Shown: positions 27,801-39,431, counted from the first letter of the stretch. The stretch is 64,000 nucleotides of DNA from Magnolia sinica (GCF_029962835.1 NC_080585.1:55787443-55851442), one strand, 5' to 3'. The notes: generated by a model from the letters alone, not told the origin. Program-made: numbers and translations.

Positions 27801-30540
27801 CCCACTTACGGATGCGCAAATGGTCTCGAAATACGACAATTTAAGTCAGGAATGAAAGAGCACTAAAGTACCTTTATGATGACCAAAAATCGACCCAATC
27901 CGACATCAAACAAGGGAGTTATGAGCATCTCTGTTGGATCGTGCGATTTGGAAAGGTTAACAATTCAAATTACAAAATGACGTTCAAAAAGTTCCAACGG
28001 GATTTTGGGATACCGAACGGTATCAGAATTAGGCAATTCTAGTCCCATTTGGAAGCTTGTCGAGTTACCATTCCAATGAGCTCAAAATAGTCTAAATTCG
28101 ACCACTGAAGAGAGAGTTATAAAGGTTACAATTGGACAAGGAGATGAAGGAAAAATTCAGGACTGATGACTGCAATCCCACTTATGAATACGCAAATGAT
28201 CTCGAAATAGGACGATTCAAGTCAAGAATGAAAGAGCAATAAAGTACCTTTCAGATGACCAGAAATTGACACAATCCGACATCAAACGAGGGAGTTATGA
28301 GCATCTCCATTGGATCACGCGATTTAGAAAGATTAACAATCCAAATTGCAAAATGACGATCGAAGAGTTCAGATGTGCTTTTGGAATATCAAAAGGTCAC
28401 AGAATTAGTCAATTCTGGTCCCATTTGGAATCTTGTCGATTTACCCTTCCAATGAGCTCAAAATAGTCTAAATTCGACCACGGAAGAGAGTTATGAAGGT
28501 TACTATTGGACAAGGAGATGACGTAAAAATTCAGGACTGACGACTGCGATCCCACTTACGGATGCGCAAAAGGGCTCGGAATATGACAATTCAAGTCAGG
28601 AATGAAAGAGCACTAAAGTACCTTTCAGATGACCAAAAATTGACCCAATCCGAAATCAAACGAGGGCGTTATGAGCATCTCCATTGGATCGCGCGATTTG
28701 AAAAGATTAACAATCCAAATTGTAAAATGACAATCGAAGAATTCCGACGAGCTTTTGGGATATTGAACGGTGTCAGAATTAGACAATTCTGGTCCCATTT
28801 GGAACCTTGTCGAGTTACCATTCCAATGAGCTCAAAATACTCTAAATTTGACCACTGAAGAGAGAGTTATGAAGGTTACTATTGGACAAGGAGATGAAGT
28901 AAAAATTCAGGACAGACGGCTGCTATCCCACTTACGGATTCGCAAATCGTCTCGGAATATGACGATTCAAGTCAGGAATGAAAGAGCACTAAAGTACCAT
29001 TCCGATGACCAAAAATTGACCCAATCTGACATCAAACGAGGGAGTTATGAGCATCTCCGTTGGATCGTGCGATTTGGAAAGATTAACCATCCAAATTGCA
29101 AAATGACGATCGAAGTGTTCTAATGGGCTTTTGGGATATCGAACGGTCTCAGAATTAGACAATTCTGGTCCCATTTGCAACCTTGTCGAGTTACCATTCC
29201 AATGAGCTCAAAATAGTCTAAATTTGACCACGGAAGAGAGTTATGAAGGTTACTATTGGATAAGGAGATGAGGGAAAAATTCAGGACCGACGACTGCGAT
29301 CCCACTTACGGATGCACAAATGGTCTCGGAATATGACGATTCAAGTCAGGAATGAAAGAGCACTAAAGTACCTTTCAGATGACCAAAAATTGACCCAATC
29401 CGACATCAAACGATAGAGTTATGAGCATCTCTGTTGGATCGCGCGATATGGAAAGATTCACAATCCAAATTGCAAAATGACGATCGAAGAGTTCAGACGT
29501 GCTTTTGGAATATCGAACAGTCTCAGAATTAGCTAATTCGGGTCCCATTTGGAAGCTTGTCAAGTTACCATTCCAATGAGCTCAAAATAGTCTAAATTCA
29601 ACCACTGAAGAGAGAGTTATGAAGGTTACTATTGGACAAGGAGATGAAGGAAAAATTCAGGACTGACGACTACAATCCCACTTACGGATGCGTAAATGAT
29701 CTCGAAATATGACGATTCAAGTCAGGAATGAAAGAGCACTTACCTTTCAGATGACCAAAAAGATTAACAATCCAAATTACAAAATGACGATCGAAGAATT
29801 CCAACGGGCTTTTGGGATACCGAACGGTCTTAGAATTAGGCAATTCTGGTCTGATTTGGAAGCTTGTCGAGTTACCGTTCCAATGAGCTCAAAATAGTCT
29901 AAATTCGACCACTAAAGAGAGAGTTATGGAGGTTATTATTAGACAAGGTGATGAAGGAAAAATTCAGGACCGACGACTGCGATACCACTTACGGATGCGC
30001 AAATGGTCTCGGAATACTACGATTCAAGCTAGGAATGAAAGAGCACTAAAGTTCCTTTAAGATGACCAAAAATCAACCTAATCCAACATCAAACAAGGGA
30101 GTTATTAGCATCTCCGTTGGATCACGCGATTTGGATAGATTAACAATGTAAATTGCAAAATAACGATCGAAGAGTTCCAACGTGCTTTTGGGATATCGAA
30201 CAGTATTAGAATTAGCCAATTCTGGTCCCATTTGAAAGCTTGTTAAGTTACCATTCCGATGAGGTCAAAATAGTCTAAATTCGACCACTCAAGAGAGTTA
30301 TGAAGGTTACTATTGGACAAGGAGGTGAATGAAAAATTCAACACCGACGACTGCGATCCCACTTACGGATGCGCAAATGGTCTCGGAATCCGTTGGATCG
30401 CACAATTTGGAAAGATTAACAATCCATATTGAAAAATGACTATTGAAGAGTTCCAACGTGCTTTTGGATATCGAACGGTCTCTAAATTAGGCAATTTTGG
30501 TCCCATTTGGAAGCTTGACAAGTTACCATTCCAATGACCT
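21825..30540 (+). repeat. ~376-bp satellite array, distal plus-orientation block
   Basis: About 23 units in the original orientation. Unit variants seen in the first block reappear here, including the 'gagttcagacgtgc...attagccaattc' version. Rearranged units include a ~33-bp loss at 23,310, a ~40-bp loss near 24,790 and a 100-bp internal deletion at 30,388, which leaves a 276-bp unit (30,298-30,573). One 1-nt deletion at 24,005-24,009 fuses two unit reading frames (see 23,663-24,385). Confidence 0.95.
23663..24385 (+). other. 240-residue open frame spanning two satellite units (not called a gene)
   Basis: The longest open frame in the window. The unit is 376 bp (3n+1) and normally ends its frame at the TAG of 'ctcaaaatag'. 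Here 'ctcaaatag' at 24,001-24,009 has lost one A, which removes the stop and makes the unit 375 bp, so the next unit continues in the same frame. The product is two similar ~115-residue basic segments (each beginning MK-TIGQGDEGKI and ending IPMSS). I recognise no domain, signal peptide or catalytic motif. Neighbouring units have stops at equivalent positions. The frame is best explained by low stop density in the satellite consensus. Ribosome profiling or peptide evidence would be needed to call it coding. Confidence 0.3.
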
Positions 30541-32386
30541 GAAATAGTCTAAATTCGACCTCTGAAGAGAGAGTTATGAGGGTTACTATTGGACAAGGAG
30601 ATGAAGGAAACATTCTGAACCGACGATTGCATCCCACTTACGGATGCCCAAATGGTCTCAGAATATGAGGATTCTAGTCAGGAATGAAATAGCACTAAAG
30701 TACCTTTCAGATGACCAAAAATCAACATAATCCGACATCAAACGATGGAGTTATGGGCGTCAATATTGGATCGTGCGATTTGGAAAGATTAACAATCCAT
30801 ATTAAAAAATGACGAACGAAGAGTTCTAATGTGCTTTTGGATATCGAACGGTCTCTGAATTAGGCAATTCTGGTCTCATTTGGAAGCTAGACAAGTTACC
30901 ATTCCAATAACCTGAAATAGTCTAAATTCGACACTGAAGAGAGAGTTATGAGGGTTACTATTGGACATGGAGATGAAGAAAACATTCAGGACCGACGAAT
31001 GCGATCTCACTTACGGATGCCCAAATGGTCTCGAAATACAACGATTCTAGTCAGGAATGAAAGACCACTAAAGTACCTTTTAGATGACCAAAAATCGACC
31101 CACTCTGACATCAAACGATGGAGTTATGGGCGTCTCCGTTGGATCGTGCGATTTGGAAAGATTAACAATCCAAATTGAAAAATGATGATCGAAGAGTTCC
31201 AACGTGCTTTTAGGATATCGAACGGTCTCTGAATTAGGCAATTCTGGCCCCATTTTGAAGCTTGACAAGTTACCATTCCAATGACCTAAAATAGTCTAAA
31301 TTCGACCTCGAAGAGAGAGTTATGAGGGTTACTATTGGATATGGAGATGAAGGAAACATTCAGGACCGACGAATGCGATCTCACTTACGGATGCCCAAAT
31401 GGTCTTAGAATATAACGATTCCTGTCAGGAATGAAAGAGCACTAAAGTACCTTTCAGATGACCAAACATCGACCCAATCTGACATCAAACGATGGAGTTA
31501 TGGGCGTCTCCGTTGGATCGTGCGATTTGGAAAGATTAACAATTCAAATTGAAAAATGACGATCGAAGAGTTCCAACGTGCTTTTAGGATATCGAACGGT
31601 CTCTGAATTAGGCAATTCTGGCCCCATTTTGAAGCTTGACAAGTTACCATTTCAATGACCTGAAATAGTATAAATTCGACCTCTGAAGAGAGAGTTATGA
31701 GGGTTAGTATTGGATAAGGAGATGAAGGAAACATTCTAGACCGACGACTGCGATCCCACTTACGGATGCCCAAATGGTCTCGGAATACAATGATTCTAGT
31801 CAGGAATGAAAGAGAGTGCATAGTACCTTTCAGATGACCAAAAATCGACCCAATCCGACATCAAACGATGGAGTTATGGGCGTCTCCGTTGGATCGCGCG
31901 ATTTGGAAAGATTAACAATCCATAATGAAAAATGACGATCGAAGTGTTCAACCATGCTTTTGGGATATCAAATGGTCTCTGAATTAGGCAATTCTAGCCC
32001 CATTTTGAAGCTTGATAAGTTACCATTCCAATGACCTGAAATGGTCTAAATTCGACCTTTAAAGAGCGAGTTATGAGGGTTACTATTGGACAAGGAGATG
32101 AAGGAAACATTCTGGACCGACAACTGCGATCCCACTTACGGATGCCCAAATGGTCTCGGAATATGACGGTTCTAGTCAAGAATGAAATAGCACTAAAATA
32201 CCTTTCAGATGACCAAAAATCGACCCAATCCGACATCAAGCGATGGAGTTATAGGCGTCTCCGTTGGATCGCGCGATTTGGAAAGATTAATAATCCATAT
32301 TGAAAAATGACGATCGAAGAGTTCCAACATGCTTTTGGGATTTCGAACGGTCTCTAAATTAGGCAATTCTGGTCTCATTTGGTCCA
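30541..32386 (+). repeat. Divergent edge subfamily of the satellite
   Basis: Five last units, with the landmark at 30,574, 30,946, 31,320, 31,695 and 32,071. They share differences absent from the interior: 'atgagggttactattgga', 'ggaaacattc', 'gatgcccaaatgg', 'gattctagtcagg', 'acgatggagttatgggcg', and 'gaagcttgacaag' followed by 'aatgacctgaaatag'. The array stops inside a unit at about 32,386 ('ctggtctcatttgg') against non-satellite sequence. The units resemble one another more than interior units, as expected if homogenisation at the array edge is local. Confidence 0.9.
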
Positions 32387-33045
32387 GAAAGTTCCCTGAC
32401 AATGGATCTATGTCAGGTTAAGTTTTCGGTCCGCTTGGATTTATGGATCGACCGCGGTGGACCTGTTTCAGTTCAATGGCTATTGTCACTCGATCAAGGC
32501 CACAAGTACACTGACATGTGTAGGAAAATTTTCCTGATCCAAGGGTGCAGTTGGGTTAGAATCTGACGGTCCGAAACCTTAAATTTGGCCTGCAAGCGAA
32601 CGGCCCAATTCACTTAAGTTTAAGTCTATTTTTTAAAGATATTCACCTTTTTCACACACTTCGCTCCGTGCTCAAGTTGTGCGTTTCTGGATACTACTTG
32701 GACTTGATTCCCGAGATGGTTGTCAAGCCCAGTAAGGCGGTCATAACCGTATAGTTTCGCAGTAATCGGACTTTCGACGCGCGGTCCAGGTCTGAAATGG
32801 AGTTTCAAGATGCTCCCGAGAGCAACTGGGTTTTGAGATTGACCCTAGGTTTTTAGGTAATGTAGAGTTAGCGATTCTACTGGTTTTGGGTCTTGCAGTT
32901 CGTATAGAAAGTGATTCGAGCTAATTCGCCGATTAATTCAGTTTAGTACTTAATTAATTTTCGTCTAATTTCTAAAGGATTCGGTCCTTAGCGATTTCTG
33001 CCTGAGGTGGTACTCGGGTCTTTGTACGGATTTTTCCGAGACGTT

Positions 33046-33048
<3 letters not shown>
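32387..33048 (-). mobile_element. Truncated LTR, Ty3/gypsy (Tekay/Del-like)
   Basis: Read on the minus strand, the segment begins at 33,048 with TGTAACGTCTCGGAAAAATC. This resembles the 'TGTRACGTCYCGR' LTR start I know from plant Tekay/Del chromovirus retrotransposons. The following sequence ('cgtacaaagacccgagtacc', 'caggcagaaatcg') also fits. The other LTR end is missing: the sequence meets the satellite at 32,386 with no 'TG..' terminus on that side. No primer-binding site or internal coding region is present. The family assignment comes from remembered terminal sequence and should be checked against a repeat library. Confidence 0.6.

Positions 33049-33113
<65 letters not shown>
33049..33113. 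repeat. (AT)n microsatellite
   Basis: About 32 uninterrupted AT dinucleotides directly abutting the LTR terminus at 33,048. It is probably length-variable between individuals and between assemblies. Confidence 0.98.
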
Positions 33114-33117
<4 letters not shown>

Positions 33118-33289
33118 CTTTGTCCACTTCTATTAATTGCTTGCAATCACTTTTGATTTTAAAAAGATGCGCTCTCACTTTATCAAAAAGAAAAGAAGCA
33201 AATTAAGTTTCTTTCTAAACTTTACAATTCTACTTTCTTTTTTTTTAATGCTAGAAAATTTCCAACAGTCTAAAGCCATCTATATTTTT

Positions 33290-33910
33290 CCCAAAATAAA
33301 AAAAACAAAATGAAATTATAGACCGTCTATAACAGTTAATAACTATCAGTTTTTTTTTCGAGTCACCGTCTAAAATCAAAGACGGTCCATAACAGTCGTT
33401 TTTTAACTACAGTTTCAAGCAATCTTCCATGACGCAACAAAATGTCGACCCATACGGTGGGTCAAAACCGTCCGTAAATGAGATTAAGGACGGTCACAGA
33501 CCGCCACTTTTTAGGTCAATAACTGTCGTTTTGTAGGGTTTGGTTTCACGGCGGATTCAAACCGTCAATCTATGCTGCAGCAAAATACGAATCGAGATTA
33601 AGGACGGTCACAGACCGCCACTTTTTAGGTCAATAACTGTCGTTTTGTAGGGTTTGGTTTCACGGCGGATTCAAACCGTCAATCTATACTGCAGCAAAAT
33701 ACGAATCGTCGGTAATTGAGGTTAACAACGGTCACGATCCATAACCGTCATTTTGTAGGGTTTGGGCTTAATGGTGATTTCAAGCCGTCGGTGATTAGGA
33801 TCAGCGACGGTCACGGACCGTCATTTGTTTTGACAGGTTTTAGACCACTTAGATGCAAAATACGACGGATCATGCGACGGTTCAAAACCGTCGGTAATTT
33901 AGAACTGAGA
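33290..33910. mobile_element. CACTA-like subterminal repeat region (remnant)
   Basis: Dense short motifs in both orientations: 'gacggtc', 'aaccgtc', 'accgtcggtaat', 'gacggtcacagaccg', 'ttttgtagggttt'. Clustered GACGGT/ACCGTC words of this kind are typical of the subterminal regions of plant CACTA (EnSpm) transposons. No terminal CACTA inverted repeat and no transposase are seen, so this would be a fragment. Assignment rests on motif style only. Confidence 0.45.
33481..33708. repeat. 114-bp tandem duplication in the CACTA-like zone
   Basis: Copy 1 is 33,481-33,594 and copy 2 is 33,595-33,708; they are nearly identical (one difference seen, 'tatgctgc' against 'tatactgc'). A degenerate third copy follows to about 33,830. 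Confidence 0.9.
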
Positions 33911-34799
33911 CAGTTTTCAAAAATGTTGTTTTGGCACGAGTTAACCCGACTTTTCCATGTTAAGTTCGGGTCAACCCTAAACTCGATTTGACCCAACCTG
34001 AGTTTTATTAGGTTGTATTGGGTTCAGTTTAGCTTTTAGTGTGGTTTGAATTTGGGTTGACTTCAGATTGGAATTTGGATGGACTTGGGTTGTCGAATGG
34101 TTCCTCTTGAGGTCAAGTTAGGCTTGACCCTCCATTTTCTTTGTGAAAATAATAGTTATTCTTGATGTTGTTCGTCAAAGATTATTATTTATTTGATTTT
34201 CTAGTATTATCGAAACCCCTTCCTCAATGAACTTGTGAAACGTAAAAAAAGAAAACTTTTTTTTTTTAATGATAAGATATTTGATAGAGAATTGAATATG
34301 CACAAAAATTTAAGATTTCATTTTTTTCACCCAGGCTGTTAAGATTTTTTTTCATTGATTTTTTTTATCTTTTCTATTTTGTTCGCCAATTTACCCTTTT
34401 TTACCCAATTTTTTTGACATTCCACTCTGATACTATATCAAACAATCACTTGCTCTAAAAGCCCATTGGAAGTTTGTCATTGCACACCAGGTCACTACAT
34501 CTGGGAGCCATGGTGTCTTCTGCTCCACCATTGAAGAGACTGTATTGTGTTGGTAATTCAGGTTTAATTACTGGTAGTGTTACCTAAAAAAAAAATGTTT
34601 TTGGGGCATGCCAATCTTTGATGGGGCTCAGATCACCACAATGATTGGTCTGCTGGGGTATTTCACTCATATTATGCTTACATGGATGATGAATGTGGAT
34701 TGGGTACTACCTCTAGGACTAACTAGAGACGGGACAGTCTTGGTAGGGGTTGTGTGGGGGCTACCATAATGTACGTGTTTTTATCTATAATGTTCATTC
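33911..34799. other. No gene recognised
   Basis: Contains 'gggttg/gacccaa'-rich DNA (33,950-34,130), several T-rich runs and unclassified intergenic sequence. No frame of interest was seen. Confidence 0.6.
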
Positions 34800-35265
34800 A
34801 TTTTTACAGATCATTTTAGGGAATGAACCCAAAAAGGAGGCATATTGAATGCCAAGTGAACTACTAAACTACAGGAAGCAGTGAAGATTGAACACTCACG
34901 GTGGAAAACTTCTTGAGGTCATACAAGGTTTGGATCAAGCTAATATTTATGTTTTCCCTTCATCCAGATCTATGTGACCTTAAAACTTCTCGAGGCCATA
35001 GAAGGTTTGGATCAAGCTAATATTTATGTTTTCCCTTCATCCATCTCTATGTGACTTTATGAACAGGTTGGATGGAAAATAAACATAACGATCGGCAGTC
35101 GCACATTGTCACCATTACTTCCTGTGGTGTGGTCCACTTGAACCTTCGATTTGCCTTCTTTTTAAGCTTGTTAACTAAAATGATCTGTAAAACTGGATGA
35201 AGGGTGCGGATAAAAAAAACACAGCCAGTCAACAATAGCCAGTGGTCCACATTCAAATTCAAAGT
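34800..35265. mobile_element. Foldback MITE-like element, 'gtggtccac' family
   Basis: Carries the family words 'atcattttagggaatga', 'caggaagcagtgaagattga', 'ggtttggatcaagctaata', 'ttcccttcatcca' and, in opposite orientation, 'gtggtgtggtccacttgaac' and 'aaaatgatctgtaaaactgg'. These also occur at 53.6, 55.0, 58.9, 59.4, 60.6 and 63.7 kb. It contains an internal ~77-bp tandem duplication (34,906-34,982 and 34,983-35,059). Terminal repeats were not resolved. Confidence 0.6.
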
Positions 35266-35880
35266 TTGCCCCCAAAATTTCTACACGACCATCCTTTTCT
35301 AACGGCCATCGAACGCCTAATGAACACTCCAGATGTGAGCAGAGAGTGTTGGGCTCTCTATCATTCTTAGGCGCTGGACCCAGTTTTATTTGTTTTGGCC
35401 CATCTTATTTAGAAATCATAAAAGTTAGTATGGAAGACACAGGAGTATTCAATCCAATAACATGAATAAAAAATCTACAAGTTTAAATCAAATTACCAAA
35501 GATAAGCAGGTCTTGTTAGACATCTCTTGAGAGAGATTGATGTGGCTCACATAGCCATGTCAACCCACTGCATATGGTTTTTGAATTTTTTGAAATAATG
35601 TAATAGTTCCCTCCAAGATTTTAATTGGTTAAGACTTTATGGATAATTTTTATTAGACAATTATCCATCCATCGACACACCACCACATGTTCCAACCTGG
35701 AAAATGTGTGCAAGATTTCAGTCATTGATCAGGTGGTCCCTCATAATATCCATTCCAAAAAATAATAAGGTCATGTTCCAACATGTAAAAGGGGTACAAG
35801 ATTTTAAAGCCATCGATCAGGTGGTCCCTCGTACCCATTCCAAAAACTAAGGTTGGTCTACTCATCAATTCAAATGCTTG
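35266..35880. other. No gene recognised; internal direct repeat
   Basis: Unclassified AT-rich sequence. A phrase beginning 'catgttccaac' and including 'tcaggtggtccctc' is repeated at about 35,688-35,745 and 35,773-35,830. Confidence 0.55.
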
Positions 35881-36066
35881 GGCCTACCTGGTGGACCAAA
35901 CTGCTGATCTTTTGGTTTGGGCATTTACATGGTAGGACCAAACTGATCATTTTCTTTAGTGTGGCCCACTTGGGGCCTACCTGGTGGACCAAACTGCTGA
36001 TCTTTTGGTTTGGGCATTTACATGGTAGGACCAAACTGATCATTTTCTTTAGTGTGGCCCACTTGA
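35881..36066. repeat. 93-bp tandem duplication
   Basis: 35,881-35,973 and 35,974-36,066 are essentially identical, beginning 'ggcctacctggtggaccaaa'. They contain 'gtggcccact', typical of the dispersed foldback families here. Confidence 0.93.
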
Positions 36067-36086
36067 AATAGAGGTTAGCCTAATTG

Positions 36087-36236
36087 TTTGGCCCTGGTCC
36101 TAATGTGCGATTACACATCTAAAGTTCGAAGTGGATTACACATCACCCTTGAATTTTTATGGGGCCCACCATCATGTGCATGTGAGATCCACTCGGACCA
36201 TTAGATGTGTAATCCAGCATTAGGCCTAAGGCCAAA
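36087..36236. mobile_element. Short foldback (inverted repeat) element
   Basis: The left arm 'tttggccctggtcctaatg' then 'gattacacatct' is mirrored by the right arm 'agatgtgtaatcc' then 'cattaggcctaaggcca', giving a ~150-bp stem-loop with a ~75-bp loop. The right side is followed by an A-run (36,234-36,251). Confidence 0.65.
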
Positions 36237-36251
36237 AAAAAAAAAAAAAAA

Positions 36252-36430
36252 ATCATGCTGCCTATGATTTGAGTGGGCCACACCAAAGAAATAGTTGGGA
36301 GAGTGTAATCCCACATTAGGCTCGGAGCAAAAAAATATAAAAATCATGCTGCGTGTGATTTAAGTGGGCCACACCAAAGGAGCAGTTGGGAGACAAATCC
36401 ATCCTTGATTTTCAAAGGGCCCACCGCCAT
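36252..36430. repeat. ~90-bp tandem repeat, two degenerate copies
   Basis: 'aatcatgctgc(c/g)' followed by 'gtgggccacaccaaag' and 'agttgggag' recurs at a 90-bp interval (about 36,252 and 36,342). Confidence 0.75.
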
Positions 36431-36937
36431 GATTATATGAAATCCACTCCAACCATCAGACACCACATCAAAATTTAGGCCGAGCCTGGACCTTAGGCCC
36501 ATCTGTGATTCAAGTAGGCCATACACTGTTTTCAGTCATGTGGTTCACATCAATCATGAATGGGGTTGATTTTGGGCCCTGGGCCTAACATGGGGGTGAC
36601 ACGCCTGACAAATAAACAGCTCCTCAATCACCCGATCAAAGATATGTGCCAGAGGGAGATAAACAAACATCCTCATTCATCTGTAACACATTCCGAGAAC
36701 AAAAATATAAGATACACTATCAAGACCAAAACAGTGAATAAGCCACACATCTTTACACTAGTAATGATACAAGCACCACTTAATGCTACGAGTTCAAGAA
36801 ATCATAGTAAACATACTGAAAACCCGTGAATCTAGATATTTTCCTACACTAGGTAAAGACATCATCAAATCAATAGCATAATCAAATTGTCAAAGATGAC
36901 ACTTATCATGAAAGAAACATACCAACTCATCCTTATA

Positions 36938-37036
36938 TTAGTTATTAGGAGGGCTTTCCTGTTGCCAATATCCACCATCTTCCACCTGCTCCAACTCAGG
37001 AGAAAACTGTTGTATGAAGTTGGTGAAAAGTTCCAT
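36938..37036 (-). pseudogene. Exon-like 32-codon open frame with stop, unrecognised
   Basis: The minus-strand frame ATG (37,036) to TAA (36,938) encodes an acidic, polar peptide beginning MELFTNFIQQF and ending QQESPPNN. The codon use and composition (FSPELEQVEDGGYWQQ) look protein-like and stand out from the AT-rich surroundings. It may be the 3' terminal exon of a gene fragment: 'catacaacag' at about 37,010 could also serve as an acceptor. I do not recognise the family. The next upstream exon was not found. The orientation matches the other exon fragments in 41-57 kb. Confidence 0.35.
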
Positions 37037-37039
37037 CAA

Positions 37040-37979
37040 CACACAAAATATAAAACATAGAAGAAAAAAATAACTTTGCCCTTTGGAGGAAAGTGCAAAT
37101 GACAATTTTGCATGCTTTAAATCCGACTCTCATACACAATCTCTACCATCCCTCTCTCTCATCCATCAAGTTCTAATATGGGAAGTTAATGAATTCTCTC
37201 TCTTTTCTCAGGATGAGGAAGGTGTCAACGTGCCAGGCCTCAGGATGGGTTTGAACCAGGTCTAATAGAATTTTTTTTTGCATTTGCTAGGCCCAAGCCA
37301 ATCCCATTCACAGTCCAAAACAATAAGGTTGTACTAAGCAAGGTGAGGGGAAGGGAAAAAACAGAGTGAGAAAAATGGGAACGAATAAATAAAATGGCCT
37401 CATTTAGAAGAACTTTGAATCATTATTGGCTCCACAATTTGAGCGAAACCCATCCATCCACTTGGTGTCTAGGTCTGAACATGATACAAAAAGAGCACTG
37501 AGAATGATACTATTTTCCAGCTTTTGGTGCTTAGTTAATTCGATTATCATAAAAATTTGGATTTCTTTATTCAACATGCACAACAAGTCAAATGTTCCAT
37601 AACATGTCCCATTTGAGGCAATGGTAGCAATCACAAGCAATAGGATGCAAAATCACATGCAATTGTTTCTAAAAAGCTTATACCCATATAAGATTATGAG
37701 ATGTTGAATATCGCACAATTTTCTCCTCCTCCTTCAAACTAGAGAGATGTCGACTCTAACATTTCCCAAATCGATTCCTATACCGATCGAAGATGTGTAG
37801 CAGCTCTAAAAAGAAATCACAGGTTTCTGAAAATCTATTCAAGAGAAAAATCAGTTTTTATATTAATCTGAGATTCCTTCTGCTATTTTAATATAGTGGG
37901 GGGGGGATCATGTTGGAGCAGAGATACGAGGGAGATTAGGGCATGGATTGGAACAAATATTACAAATATGCCCTTGCAT
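37040..37979. other. Intron-like or intergenic sequence, no gene recognised
   Basis: AT-rich. The minus-strand open frame at 37,404-37,640 has no recognisable motif and intron-like composition. A run of G (about 37,901-37,908) precedes T-rich DNA. Confidence 0.5.
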
Positions 37980-38235
37980 CTTTAGTTTAGATTCTTCATA
38001 CTTTTTTACTTTTTTCATTTTTTTCTTTTTTATGTCCTTCCAACTTGTTTTTCATTTTGTATTTTTTGTCTAATTAAAGCTTAAAACCAACAATAGAATT
38101 TAGTTATGGCTCATTTCAAATTGCCTTTTTTTTTTCTCTCTCTTTTTGAGAGAGCTTCATTAAAAGCCCACAAAATAAACAAAAGAAAACAACCCACCTA
38201 TACAATTGAAAAACATATGAGAGATTAGTGGGATT
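37980..38235. repeat. Dispersed duplicate, copy 1 (partner at 51,738-51,975)
   Basis: Begins 'tttagtttagattcttcata', continues with T-rich 'ttttatgtccttcc', 'attttgtattttttgtct', 'tagttatggctcatttcaaa' and 'gagagagcttcattaaaa', and ends 'cacaattg/tacaattg'. The same order occurs at 51,738-51,975 in the same orientation. Both copies are followed by the degenerate ~40-bp minisatellite. Confidence 0.85.
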
Positions 38236-38379
38236 AACTGGCTTTACATAAGAAGCCCAACTCAAAAAAATACATTTAATTTCCCTAATGACCACATCCT
38301 ATTCTGAAAACATCTCCTAAATTCAGCTTTGCCTAATCTTGTATGGAGAGCATTGAGAAAGTAGTCCCACATCTTTCAA

Positions 38380-38960
38380 GCAAACATGGAATGAATGAAG
38401 AGTTGGGTCACCAAAAGCAACCCCAATCATATAAGCCCAATCATATTAACAGTTCAAATCAATTGAAATGGCCCAAGCATGTCAAAGGTCTGCATCACCG
38501 GAAACCAGCAAATCATATGAAGGGTTTGGATCAACCGTGGTAGGGTTTATTAACAATTTGGATCATTGAATATAGGCTAGCCAAATGAACAATTAGTCAA
38601 GAAAAGTAACCACGTTCCACACTTAACTATAAAAGATCGAAATATTATATGTCATGATTGCTTCACTAACAATTTTTGTCCTTACCACATCCAATGAGGG
38701 CTATTAATAATCAACGGAATTGATTGGTGAACACAAGCCTCAACATATATTGGTTCAGATCATTAAAATGGCCTCAATCAGATGAAGGGTTTAGATCACA
38801 AACAATGCCACAATGATATAAAGGGTTCCGATCACTTACAATAGGCCCAATCAAATGAACGATTTGAATCACTTGGAATTGCCCAACCATAAATGAACGA
38901 TTTGAATTGCTTGGAATGGCCCAACCATATCAAATATTCGTAATTGTAATTCTGTTTCGG
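38380..38960. repeat. Degenerate ~40-bp minisatellite, block 1
   Basis: Repeated loose phrases of the form 'cccaatcatatgaa(c/g)ggtttggatca(c/t)' every ~35-45 nt, with much divergence and irregular spacing. It belongs to the same family as 51,970-53,590 and 55,490-57,240. Confidence 0.65.
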
Positions 38961-39068
38961 TGGCAGTCTCAACTTTCATGCTGAAGGCACTACGACAATT
39001 AAAACTAGTTTGAATCAACTATTGAACCAATTTTCGACAGAGCATATAAACTTCACGGGTACAGCATT

Positions 39069-39431
39069 TGTTGAGATTGTTAAAATATTGGTAGCTGAGA
39101 ATCACAACAACAAATTCTAGGACCCTGCTGAAAGCTTTTCAAACTAATCCTACAGCACTGAATTTCTTCATAAAGTAAAAAACATCTATACTACAACCAT
39201 AATACGAGCATATTTAATAAAAGAAAGAAATAGCAAATCTGTAGCAGTTAACTCATCTGTTGAGATTGTTAAAATATTGGTAGTTGAGAATCACAACAAC
39301 AAATTCTAGGACCCTGCTGAAAGCTTTTCAAACTAATCCTACAGCACTGAATTTCTTCATAAAGTAAAAAACATCTATACTACAACCATAATACGAGCAT
39401 ATTTAATAAAAGAAAGAAATAGCAAATCTGT
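39069..39431. repeat. 189-bp tandem duplication
   Basis: Copy 1 starts at 39,069 and copy 2 at 39,258 ('tgttgagattgttaaaatat'). Over the 174 bp of copy 2 they differ at one position ('agctgag' against 'agttgag'), so the event is recent. Confidence 0.95.

Noticed and set aside
1..32386. Dozens of 60-122 residue open frames on both strands, looking like a large family of small proteins
   Set aside because: They repeat with the 376-bp satellite period, occur in opposite frames at the same place, and are broken in most units. They are a by-product of the unit sequence.
1..32386. CRISPR-like reading of the array (repeats with variable segments)
   Set aside because: Units are 376 bp with no short repeat/spacer structure and the sequence is eukaryotic.
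1..32386. Calling the array centromeric or telomeric
   Set aside because: No TTTAGGG repeats and no centromeric retroelement insertions are seen. Unit size alone does not decide location; CENH3 ChIP or cytology would be needed.
34495..34502. 'cactacat' as a CACTA transposon terminus
   Set aside because: It lies ~590 bp beyond the subterminal-like motifs, is not followed by 'aagaaaa', and no partner end was found.
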